A DNA stretch of 64,000 nt from Symsagittifera roscoffensis (taxonomy: Eukaryota; Xenacoelomorpha; Acoela; Convolutidae). Made by a program: the position numbers and the translations under genes. Every line of letters begins with the position of its first letter. Position 1 is the first letter of the stretch. The stretch covers positions 52,965,074 through 53,029,073 of the forward strand of contig NC_087063.1 in assembly GCF_963678635.1 (NCBI RefSeq), in the 5' to 3' direction. Under the pieces are notes generated by a model. It did not search any database. It was given only the letters and a program-made list of their open reading frames with translations, and had not been told where the DNA came from. Of this stretch, positions 52,731 to 64,000 are shown one piece after another.

Positions 52731-55700
52731 ACAAAACAAACAAACTCGGGTACTAGGAGAAAGCCCTGCTCAAGACCGAACTATTGATACCCCTCTCACT
52801 TAAATCCGTCATCTCTACAACGAGTTCTTCTTAAAAAACTGATATATACTCATCAATAAAAAAAAGTACCGTAACAACAAATAAATGACCAAAAAAAGTG
52901 ACTGAAAACGTCTAACTGTGAATCTGATGATAACATCATCAACACTGTTGTACTTTATGCTTAAGCTCAAAGTTTTATCATCCTAGCTTCAATATACAAT
53001 GAGTTATCACATCTTTTATCGAACCCTTCAACTGGTTTTAACGTTTCACTAATAAATATGCATATATTTTTCCTAAATACTTAACAAAACAAACAAACTC
53101 GGGTACTAGGAGAAAGCCCTGCTTAAGACCGAACTAATGATACCCCTCCCACTTAAATCCGTCATCTCTACGAAAAGTTTTTCCTAAAAACCTGATGTGT
53201 ACTCCTTAAAAAAAGTCCTGTAACAACAAAAAGGACTTTAACAAAAAATGACCGAAAAAAATGACTGAAAACTTTTTAACAGTAAATCTGATGAAAATAT
53301 CATCAAAAATGTTGTACTTTACGCTTAAACTCAAAATTTTATCTGCCTAGCTTCAATATACAATGAGTTATCGCATCTTTTATCGAGCCCTTCAACTGGT
53401 TTTAACGTTTCTCTAATAAATATTCGTATTTTTTTTCCAAAATACTTACCAAAACAAACAAACTCGGGTACTAGGAGAAAGCCCTGCCCAAGACCAAACT
53501 AATCATACTCCTTCCACCGAGGTCCGTCATCTCTACGAAAAGTTCTTCCTAAAAAACTGATGTGTACTCATTTAAAAAAAAGTCCTGTAACATTAAAAAG
53601 GACTAACAAAAAATGACCAAAAAAAGTGACTGAAAACACTTTAACAGTAAATCTGATAAAACATCATGAATAATGTTGTAATTTACGCTTAACCTCAAAG
53701 CTTTATCATCTTAGCTTCAATATACAATGAGTTATCACATCTTTTATCGAGCCCTTCAACTGGTTTTGACGTTTCTCTAATAAATATGCATATATTTTTC
53801 CTAAATACTTAACAAAACAAACAAACTCGGGTACTAGGAGAAAGCCCTGCTTAATACCGAACTATTGATACCCCTCACACTTAAATCCGTCTTTTCTATG
53901 AGGAGTTCTCTTAAAAAAACTGATGTGTACTCATAAAAAAAAAGCCTGTAACAACAAAAAATGACCAAAAAAAGTGATTGAAAAGACTTTAACAGGAAAT
54001 CTGATAATAACATCATCAATAATGTTGTAAGTTACGCTTATCCTCAAAGTTTTATTATCCTAGCTTCAATATACATTGAGTTATCACATCTTTTATCGAG
54101 CCCTTCAACTGGTTTTAACGTTTCTCTAATGAATCTGCCTATATTTTTCCTAAATACTTAACAAAACAAACAAACTCGGGTACTAGGAGAAAGCCCTGCT
54201 TAAGACCGAACTAATGATACCCCTTCCACTTAAATCCGTCATCTCTACGAAAAGTTCTTTCTAAAAAACTGATGTGTACTCCTTAAAAAAAGGCCTGTAA
54301 CAACAAAAAGGACTTTAACAAAAAATGACCAAAAAAATGACTGAAAACTTTTTAACAGTAAACCTGATAATAACATCATCAAACTGTTGTCCTTCACGCT
54401 TAAACTAAAAATTTTATCTGCCTAGCTTCAATATACAATGAGTTATCACATCTTTTATCGAGCCCTTCAACTGGTTTTAACGTTTCTCTAATAAATATGC
54501 ATATATTTTTCCTAAATACTTAACAAAACAAACAAAGTCGGGTACTAGGAGAAAGCCCTGCTCAAGGCCGAACTATTGATACTCCTCTCACTTAAATTCG
54601 TCATCTCTACGACGAGTTCTTTTTAAAAAACTGATGTATACTCATTAATAAAAAAAAAGTACTTTAACAACAAAAAAATGACCAAAAAAAGTGGCTGAAA
54701 ACGTAAATCTGATAATAACATCATCAACACTGTTGTACTTTACGCTTAACCTCAAAGTTTTATTATCCTAGATTCATTATAAAATGAGTTATCACATCTT
54801 TTATCGAGCCCTTCAACTGGTTTTAACATTTCTCTAATAAATATGCATATATTTTTCCTAAATAATTAACAAAACAAACAAACTCGGGTACTAAGAGAAA
54901 GCCTTGCTTAAGACCGAACTAATGATACCCCTCCCACTTGAATCCGTCATCTCTATGAGGAGTTCTCTTAAAAAAACTGATGTGTACTCATTAAAAAAAA
55001 GTCCTGTAACAACAAAAAGGACTTTAACAAAAAATGACCAAAAAAACAACTGAACAATTTTTAACAGTAAATCTGATAATCACATCATCAACACTGTTGT
55101 ACTTTACGCTTAAACTCAAAATTTTATCTGCCTAGCTTCAATATACAATGGGTTATCACATCTTTTATCGAGCCCTTCAACTGGTTATAACGTTTCTCTA
55201 ATAAATATGCATATATTTTTCCTAAATACTTACAAAAACAAACAAACTCGGGTACTAGGAGAAAGCCCTGCCCAAGACCTAACTCATGATACTCCTCCCA
55301 CCGAAGTCCATCATCTCTACGAAAAGTTCTTACTAAAAACTGATGTGTACTCACAAAAAAAAAGTCCTGTAACAAAAAAAAGGACTAACAAAAAATGACC
55401 AAAAAAAGTGACTGAAAACACTTTAACGGTAAATCTGATAAAAACATCATCAATAATAAGGTAATTTACACTTAACCTCAAAGCTTTATCATCTTAGCTT
55501 CAATATACAATGATATATCACATCTTTTAACGAGCCCTTCAACTGGTTTTTACGTTTCTCTAATAAATATGCATATATTTTTCCTAAATACTTAACAAAA
55601 CCAACAAACTCGGGTACTAGGAGAAAACCCTGCTCAAGACTGAACTCTTGATACCCCTCTCCTTAAAACCGTCATCTCTACGACGAGTTCTTCTTAAAAA

Positions 55701-55919
55701 ACTGATGTATACTCATTAATAAAAAAAAAGTACTGTAACAACAAAAAAATGACCAAAAAAAGTGACTGAAAACGTTTAACTATAAATCTGATAATAACAT
55801 CATCAACACTGTTGTACTTTACGCTTAATCTCAAAGTTTTATTAATCTAGCTTCAATATAAAATGAGTTATCACATCTTTTTTCGAGCCCTTCAACTGGT
55901 TTTAACGTTTCTCTAATAA

Positions 55920-58900
55920 ATATGCATATATTTTTCCTAAATAATTAACAAAACCAACAAACTCGGGTACTAGGAGAAAGCCCTGCTCAAGACCAAACTA
56001 TTGATACCCCTCTCACTTAAATCCTTCATCTATACGACGAGTTCTTCTTAAAAAACTGATGTATACTCATTAATAAAAAAGAAAGTACTGTAACAACAAA
56101 AAAATGACCAAAAAAAGTGATTGAAAACGTTTAACTATAAATCTGATGATAACATCATCAACACTGTTGTACTTTACGCTTAACCTCAAAGTTTTATTAT
56201 TCTAGCTTCAATATACAATGAGTTATCACATCTTTTTTCGAGCCCATCAACTGGTTTTAACGTTTCTCTAATAAATATGCATATATTTTTCCTAAATACT
56301 TAACAAAACAAACAAACTCGGGTACTAGGAGAAAACCCTGCTCAAGACCAAACTATTGATACCCCTCTCCTTAAAACCGTCATCTCTACGACGAGTTCTT
56401 TGTCAAAAACTGATGTATAATCATTAATAAAAAAAAAGTACTGTAACAACAAAAAAATGACCAAAAAATGTGACTGAAAACGTTTAACTATAAATCTGAT
56501 AATAACATCATCAACACTGTTGTACTTTACGCTTAACCTCATAGTTTTATTATTCTAGCTTCAATATACAATGAGTTATCACATCTTTTTTCGAGCCCTT
56601 CAACTGGTTTTAACGTTTCTCTAATAAATATTCTTATTTTTTTTCCAAAATACTTACCAAAACAAACAAACTCGGGTACTAGGAGAAAGCCCTGCCCAAG
56701 ACCAAACTAATCATACTCCTTCCACCGAGGTCCGTCATCTCTACGAAAAGTTCTTCCTAAAAAACTGATGTGTACTCATTTAAAAAAAAGTCCTGTAACA
56801 TTAAAAAGGACTAACAAAAAATGACCAAAAAAAGTGACTGAAAAATCTTTAACAGTAAATCTGATAAAACATCATGAATAATGTTGTAATTTACGCTTAA
56901 CCTCAAAGCTTTATCATCCTAGCTTCAATATATAAACAATGAGTTATCACATCTTTTATCGAGCCCTTGAACTGGTTCCAACGTTTCTCTAATAAATATG
57001 CATATATTTTTCCTAAATACTTAACAAAACAAACAAACTTGGGTACTAGGAGAAAGCCCCGCTCAAGATCGAACTATTGACACCCCTCTCACTTAAATCC
57101 GTCATCTATACGACGAGTTTTTACTTAAAAAACTGATGTATACTCATTAATAAAAAGAAAGTACTGTAACAACAAAAAAATGACCAAAAAAGTGACTGAA
57201 AACGTTTAACTGTAAATTTGATAAGAACATCATCAACACTGTTGTACTTTACGCTTAACCTCAAAGTTTTATCATCCTAGCTTCAATATACAATGAGTTA
57301 TCACGTCTTTTATCGAGCCCTTCAATTGGTTTTAACGTTTCTCTAATAAATATGCATATATTTTTCCTAAAACCTTACCAAAACAAACAAACTCGGGTAC
57401 TAGGAGAAAGCCCCGCTCAAGATCGAACTATTGACACCCCTCTCACTTAAATCCGTCATCTATACGACGAGTTCTTCTTAAAAAACTGATGTATACTCAT
57501 TAATAAAAAGAAAGTACTGTAACAACAAAAAAATGACCAAAAAAAGTGACTGAAAACGTTTAACTATAAATCTGATAATAACATCATCAACACTGTTGTG
57601 CTTTACGCTTAATCTCAAAGTTTTATTATTCTAGCTTCAATATACAATGAGTTATCACATCTTTTTTCGAGCCCTTCAACTGGTTTTAACGTTTCTCTAA
57701 TAAATATGCATATATTTTTCCTAAATAATTAACAAAACCAACAAACTCGGGTACTAGGAGAAAACCCTGCTCAAGACCAAACTATTGATACCCCTCTCAC
57801 TTAAATCCTTCATCTATACGACGAGTTCTTCTTAAAAAACTGATGTATACCCATTAATAAAAAAGAAAGTACTGTAACAACAAAAAAATGACCAAAAAAA
57901 GTGATTGAAAACGTTTAACTATAAATCTGATGATAACATAATCAACACTGTTGTACTTTACGCTTAACCTCAAAGTTTTATTATTCTAGCTTCAATATAC
58001 AATGAGTTATCACATCTTTTTTCGAGCCCATCAACTGGTTTTAACGTTTCTCTAATAAATATGCATATATTTTTCCTAAATACTTAACAAAACAAACAAA
58101 CTCGGGTACTAGGAGAAAACCCTGCTCAAGACCAAACTATTGATACCCCTCTCCTTAAAACCGTCATCTCTACGACGAGTTCTTTGTCAAAAACTGATGT
58201 ATACTCATTAATAAAAAAAAAGTACTGTAACAACAAAAAAATGACCAAAAAATGTGACTGAAAACGTTTAACTATAAATCTGATAATAACATCATCAACA
58301 CTGTTGTACTTTACGCTTAACCTCATAGTTTTATTATTCTAGCTTCAATATACAATGAGTTATCACATCTTTTTTCGAGCCCTTCAACTGGTTTTAACGT
58401 TTCTCTAATAAATATTCTTATTTTTTTTCCAAAATACTTACCAAAACAAACAAACTCGGGTACTAGGAGAAAGCCCTGCCCAAGACCAAACTAATCATAC
58501 TCCTTCCACCGAGGTCCGTCATCTCTACGAAAAGTTCTTCCTAAAAAACTGATGTGTACTCATTTAAAAAAAAGTCCTGTAACATTAAAAAGGACTAACA
58601 AAAAATGACCAAAAAAAGTGACTGAAAAATCTTTAACAGTAAATCTGATAAAACATCATGAATAATGTTGTAATTTACGCTTAACCTCAAAGCTTTATCA
58701 TCCTAGCTTCAATATATAAACAATGAGTTATCACATCTTTTATCGAGCCCTTGAACTGGTTCCAACGTTTCTCTAATAAATATGCATATATTTTTCCTAA
58801 ATACTTAACAAAACAAACAAACTTGGGTACTAGGAGAAAGCCCCGCTCAAGATCGAACTATTGACACCCCTCTCACTTAAATCCGTCATCTATACGACGA

Positions 58901-59500
58901 GTTCTTCTTAAAAAACTGATGTATACTCATTAATAAAAAGAAAGTACTGTAACAACAAAAAAATGACCAAAAAAGTGACTGAAAACGTTTAACTGTAAAT
59001 TTGATAAGAACATCATCAACACTGTTGTACTTTACGCTTAACCTCAAAGTTTTATCATCCTAGCTTCAATATACAATGAGTTATCACGTCTTTTATCGAG
59101 CCCTTCAATTGGTTTTAACGTTTCTCTAATAAATATGCATATATTTTTCCTAAATACTTAACAAAACAAACAAACTTGGGTACTAGGAGAAAGTCCCGCT
59201 CAAGATCGAACTATTGACACCCCTCTCACTTAAATCCGTCATCTATACGACGAGTTCTTCTTAAAAAACTGATGTATACTCATTAATAAAAAGAAAAAAC
59301 TGTAACAACAAAAAAATGACCAAAAAAGTGACTGAAAACGTTTAACTGTAAATTTGATAAGAACATCATCAACACTGTTGTACTTTACGCTTAACCTCAA
59401 AGTTTTATCATCCTAGCTTCAATATACAATGAGTTATCACGTCTTTTATCGAGCCCTTCAATTGGTTTTAACGTTTCTCTAATAAATATGCATATATTTT
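55920..59500. repeat. Higher-order repeat: about 1,784-bp pentamer, two copies
   Basis: The five-monomer block starting at about 55,920 recurs almost identically 1,784 bp downstream, including rare variants such as AAACTTGGGTACTAGG, GCTCAAGATCGAACTATTGACACC and TATATAAACAATGAG. This shows recent amplification of a five-monomer unit. Confidence 0.8.
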
Positions 59501-59519
59501 TCCTAAAACCTTACCAAAA

Positions 59520-61260
59520 CAAACAAACTCGGGTACTAGGAGAAAACCCTGCTTAAGACCGCACTAATGATACTCCTCTCACTTAAATCGAGCATCTCAA
59601 CGGCGAGTTCTTCTTAAAAAACTGATGTATACTCATTATTTAAAAAAAAAAGTACTGTAACAACAAAAAAATGACCAAAAAAAGTGACTGAAAACGTTTA
59701 ACTGTAAATCTGATAATAACGTCATCAACACTGTTGTACTTTACGCTTAAACTCAAAATTTTATCATCCTAGTTTCAATATACAATGAGTTATCACATCT
59801 TTTATCGAGCCCTTCAACTGGTTTCAACGTTTCACTAATAAATATGCATATTTTTTTTGCTAAATATTTACCAAAACAAACAAACTTGGGTACTAGGAGA
59901 AAGCCCTGCTCAAGACCGAACTATTGATACCCCTCTCACTTAAATCCGTCATCTCTACAACGAGTTCTTCTTAAAAAACTGATATATACTCATCAATAAA
60001 AAAAAGTACCGTAACAATAAAAAAATGACCAAAAAAAGTGACTGAAAACGTCTAACTGTGAATCTGATGATAACATCATCAACACTGTTGTACTTTATGC
60101 TTAAGCTCAAAGTTTTATCATCCTAGCTTCAATATACAATGAGTTATCACATCTTTTATCGAACCCTTCAACTGGTTTTAACGTTTCACTAATAAATATG
60201 CATATATTTTTCCTAAATACTTAACAAAACAAACAAACTCGGGTACTAGGAGAAAACCCTGCTTAAGACCGAACTAATGATACTCCTCTCACTTAAATCC
60301 AGCATCTCAACGGCGAGTTCTTCTTAAAAAACTGATGTATACTCATTATTAAAAAAAAAAGTACTGTAACAACAAAAAAATGACCAAAAAAAGTGACTGA
60401 AAACGTTTAACTGTAAATCTGATAATAACGTCATCAAAACTGTTGTACTTTACGCTTAAACTCAAAATTTTATCATCCTAGTTTCAATATACAATGAGTT
60501 ATCACATCTTTTATCGAGCCCTTCAACTGGTTTCAACGTTTCACTAATAAATATGCATATTTTTTTTGCTAAATATTTACCAAAACAAACAAACTTGGGT
60601 ACTAGGAGAAAGCCCTGCTCAAGACCGAACAATTGATACCCCTCTCACTTAAATCCGTCATCTCTACAACGAGTTCTTCTTAAAAAACTGATATATACTC
60701 ATCAATAAAAAAAGTACCGTAACAACAAAAAAATGACCAAAAAAAGTGACTGAAAACGTCTAACTGTGAATCTGATAATAACGTCATCAACACTGTTGTA
60801 CTTTATGCTTAAGCTCAAAGTTTTATCATCCTAGCTTCAATATACAATGAGTTATCACATCTTTTATCGAACCCTTCAACTGGTTTTAACGTTTCACTAA
60901 TAAATATGCATATATTTTTCCTAAATACTTAACAAAACAAACAAACTCGGGTACTAGGAGAAACCCTGCTTAAGACCGAACTAATGATACTCCTCTCACT
61001 TAAATCCAGCATCTCAACGGCGAGTTCTTCTTAAAAAACTGATGTATACTCATTATTAAAAAAAAAAGTACTGTAACAACAAAAAAATGACCAAAAAAAG
61101 TGACTGAAAACGTTTAACTGTAAATCTGATAATAACGTCATCAACACTGTTGTACTTTATGCTTAAGCTCAAAGTTTTATCATCCTAGCTTCAATATACA
61201 ATGAGTTATCACATCTTTTATCGAACCCTTCAACTGGTTTTAACGTTTCACTAATAAATA
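59520..61260. repeat. Higher-order repeat: about 715-bp dimer
   Basis: The variant CATCTCAACGGCGAG appears near 59,592, 60,302 and 61,010, each followed (in the first two cases fully) by a monomer with AAACTTGGGTACTAGG and TCTCTACAACGAG, giving a two-monomer repeat of about 710-715 bp. Confidence 0.7.
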
Positions 61261-62339
61261 TGCATATATTTTTCCTAAATACTTAACAAAACAAACAAAC
61301 TCGGGTACTAGGAGAAAGCCCTGCTTAAGACCGAACTAATGATACCCCTCCCACTTAAATCCGTCATCTCTACGAAAAGTTTTTCCTAAAAACCTGATGT
61401 GTACTCCTTAAAAAAAGTCGTGTAACAACAAAAAGGACTTTAACAAAAAATGACCGAAAAAAATGACTGAAAACTTTTTAACAGTAAATCTGATGAAAAT
61501 ATCATCAAAACTGTTGTACTTTACGCTCAAACTCAAAATTTTATCTGCCTAGCTTCAATATACAATGAGTTATCGCATCTTTTATCGAGCCCTTCAACTG
61601 GTTTTAACGTTTCTCTAATAAATATTCGTATTTTTTTCCAAAATACTTACCAAAACAAACAAACTCGGGTACTAGGAGAAAGCCCTGCCCAAGACCAAAC
61701 TAATCATACTCCTTCCACCGAGGTCCCTCATCTCTACGAAAAGTTCTTCTTAAAAAACTGATGTGTACTCATTTGAAAAAAAGTCCTGTAACATTAAAAA
61801 GGACTAACAAAAAATGACCAAAAAAAGTGACTGAAAACACTTTAACAGTAAATCTGATAAAACATCAAGAATAATGTTGTAATTTACGCTTAACCTCAAA
61901 GCTTTATCATCTTAGCTTCAATATACAATGAGTTATCACATCTTTTATCGAGCCCTTCAACTGGTTTTGACGTTTCTCTAATAAATATGCATATATTTTT
62001 CCTAAATACTTAACAAAACAAACAAACTCGGGTACTAGGAGAAAGCCCTGCTTAATACCGAACTATTGATACCCCTCACACTTAAATCCGTCTTTTCTAT
62101 GAGGAGTTCTCTTAAAAAAACTGATGTGTACTCATCAAAAAAAAGCCTGTAACAACAAAAAATGACCAAAAAAAGTGATTGAAAACACTTTAACAGGAAA
62201 TCTGATAATAACATCATCAATAATGTTGTAAGTTACGCTTATCCTCAAAGTTTTATTATCCTAGCTTCAATATACATTGAGTTATCACATCTTTTATCGA
62301 GCCCTTCAACTGGTTTTAACGTTTCTCTAATGAATATGC

Positions 62340-63780
62340 CTATATTTTTCCTAAATACTTAACAAAACAAACAAACTCGGGTACTAGGAGAAAGCCCTGC
62401 TTAAGACCGAACTAATGATACTCCTTCCACTTAAATCCGTCATCTCTACGAAAAGTTCTTTCTAAAAAACTGATGTGTACTCCTTAAAAAAAGGCCTGTA
62501 ACAACAAAAAGGACTTTAACAAAAATTGACCAAAAAAATGACTGAAAACTTTTTAACAGTAAACCTGATAATAACATCATCAAACTGTTGTCCTTCACGC
62601 TTAAACTAAAAATTTTATCTGCCTAGCTTCAATATACATTGAGTTATCACATCTTTTATCGAGCCCTTCAACTGGTTTTAACGTTTCTCTAATGAATATG
62701 CCTATATTTTTCCTAAATACTTAACAAAACAAACAAACTCGGGTACTAGGAGAAAGCCCTGCTTAAGACCGAACTAATGATACTCCTTCCACTTAAATCC
62801 GTCATCTCTACGAAAAGTTCTTTCTAAAAAACTGATGTGTACTCCTTAAAAAAAGGCCTGTAACAACAAAAAGGACTTTAACAAAAATTGACCAAAAAAA
62901 TGACTGAAAACTTTTTAACAGTAAACCTGATAATAACATCATCAAACTGTTGTCCTTCACGCTTAAACTAAAAATTTTATCTGCCTAGCTTCAATATACA
63001 ATGAGTTATCACATCTTTTATCGAGCCCTTCAACTGGTTTTAACGTTTCTCTAATAAATATGCATATATTTTTCCTAAATAATTACAAAAACAAACAAAC
63101 TCGGGTACTAGGAGAAAGCCCTGCTTAAGACCGAACTAATGATACTCCTTCCACTTAAATCCGTCATCTCTACGAAAAGTTCTTTCTAAAAAACTGATGT
63201 GTACTCCTTAAAAAAAGGCCTGTAACAACAAAAAGGACTTTAACAAAAATTGACCAAAAAAATGACTGAAAACTTTTTAACAGTAAACCTGATAATAACA
63301 TCATCAAACTGTTGTCCTTCACGCTTAAACTAAAAATTTTATCTGCCTAGCTTCAATATACATTGAGTTATCACATCTTTTATCGAGCCCTTCAACTGGT
63401 TTTAACGTTTCTCTAATGAATATGCCTATATTTTTCCTAAATACTTAACAAAACAAACAAACTCGGGTACTAGGAGAAAGCCCTGCTTAAGACCGAACTA
63501 ATGATACTCCTTCCACTTAAATCCGTCATCTCTACGAAAAGTTCTTTCTAAAAAACTGATGTGTACTCCTTAAAAAAAGGCCTGTAACAACAAAAAGGAC
63601 TTTAACAAAAATTGACCAAAAAAATGACTGAAAACTTTTTAACAGTAAACCTGATAATAACATCATCAAACTGTTGTCCTTCACGCTTAAACTGAAAATT
63701 TTATCTGCCTAGCTTCAATATACAATGAGTTATCACATCTTTTATCGAGCCCTTCAACTGGTTTTAACGTTTCTCTAATA
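62340..63780. repeat. Near-identical single monomers, about 354 bp
   Basis: Four successive monomers of the GGCCTGTAACAACAAAAAGGACTTTAACAAAAATTGACC type are almost the same, differing mainly in AATGAATATGCCTATA versus AATAAATATGCATATA near the end of alternate units. Confidence 0.7.
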
Positions 63781-64000
63781 AATATGCATATATTTTTCCT
63801 AAATAATTACAAAAACAAACAAACTCGGGTACTGGAAGAAAACCCTGCCCAAGACCAAACTAATGATACTCCTCCCACCGAAGTCCGTCATCTCTACGAA
63901 AAGTTCTTACTAAAAAACTGATGTGTACTCACTAAAAAAAACTCCTGTGACAATAAAAAGGACTAACAAAAAATTACCAAAAAAATGACTGAAAACACTT

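Larger units (their letters stand above)
52731..64000. repeat. Satellite array, 346-365 bp monomers
   Basis: Tandem direct repeats anchored by ACAAAACAAACAAACTCGGGTACTAGG. Anchors near 52,748, 53,101, 53,466, 53,829, 54,178, 54,540, 54,886, 55,250, 55,612, 55,965 and 56,330 give periods of 346-365 bp; about 31 monomers fill the window and the array continues past the edge. Constant parts include GAGTTATCACATCTTTTATCGAGCCCTTCAACTGG and AATAAATATGCATATATTTTTCC. Three main monomer types differ in the middle (GTACTGTAACAAC; CCTGTAACAACAAAAAGGACTTTAAC; TCCTGTAACATTAAAAAGGACTAAC). No coding is supported. Confidence 0.97.

Noticed and set aside
52731-64000. Short open frames repeated through the satellite (60-83 codons)
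   Set aside because: They occur in phase with the monomer, vary with indels between copies and include low-complexity hydrophobic peptides. They are by-products of the repeat.

Overview
The window is AT-rich nuclear DNA of an animal, most probably a nematode. The reasons are small introns with TTTCAG/TTTCTAG acceptors, a nematode-style Cys-loop ligand-gated ion channel gene, acceptor-like TTTCAG/TTCAG directly in front of start codons (as in spliced-leader trans-splicing), a Ty3/gypsy-type endogenous retroelement, a Maverick/Polinton virus-like transposon and a long satellite array. I cannot name the species. Only about 1.4 kb is recognisable host coding sequence; nearly everything else is mobile or repetitive DNA.

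Layout. (1) 1-11.1 kb: mostly noncoding, with a few short coding-like fragments near the left edge and at 7.8-8.1 kb, a hairpin element (3.0-3.3 kb), a foldback element with internal tandem repeats (5.56-6.79 kb) and one MITE-like copy (9.9-10.4 kb). (2) 11.16-31.6 kb: a Cys-loop receptor subunit gene on the + strand with five visible exons. Its third visible intron holds a roughly 17-kb LTR retroelement in antisense orientation (13,211-30,264) with a 4-bp CTAG target-site duplication. Read on the - strand, the element has 5' LTR, primer-binding site, leader, extra 5' ORFs, gag with a zinc knuckle, retropepsin, RNase H, integrase, an env-position glycoprotein, a 3' accessory reading frame and 3' LTR. 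The reverse transcriptase core is not visible, and frameshifts and stops show the copy is dead. (3) 31.6-35.2 kb: a 2.1-kb near-palindrome and a second MITE-like copy, all carrying a shared motif of about 20 bp. (4) 35.2-52.6 kb: a rearranged Maverick/Polinton. Its left part reads mainly on the - strand (penton-like minor capsid, basic virion protein, integrase, packaging ATPase, small membrane protein, Cys-rich repeated ORF, PC4-like protein, three unknown ORFs). Its right part reads on the + strand (zinc-finger protein-primed DNA polymerase, second copy of the basic-protein block, major capsid protein, adenovirus-type cysteine protease). (5) 52.73-64.0 kb: a tandem satellite of 346-365 bp with higher-order structure, running off the right edge.

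In the Maverick, the integrase inserts the element, the polymerase replicates it, and the capsid proteins, ATPase and protease build and mature virions. Here the polymerase, major capsid and integrase genes are broken, so the copy is a fossil or a strongly rearranged one. The least explained items are the inverted duplication of the capsid block, the threefold Cys-rich ORF, the CCAAT arrays upstream of two Maverick genes, the accessory frame 3' of the retroelement env region, and the long palindrome whose two arms both keep the same short ORF.
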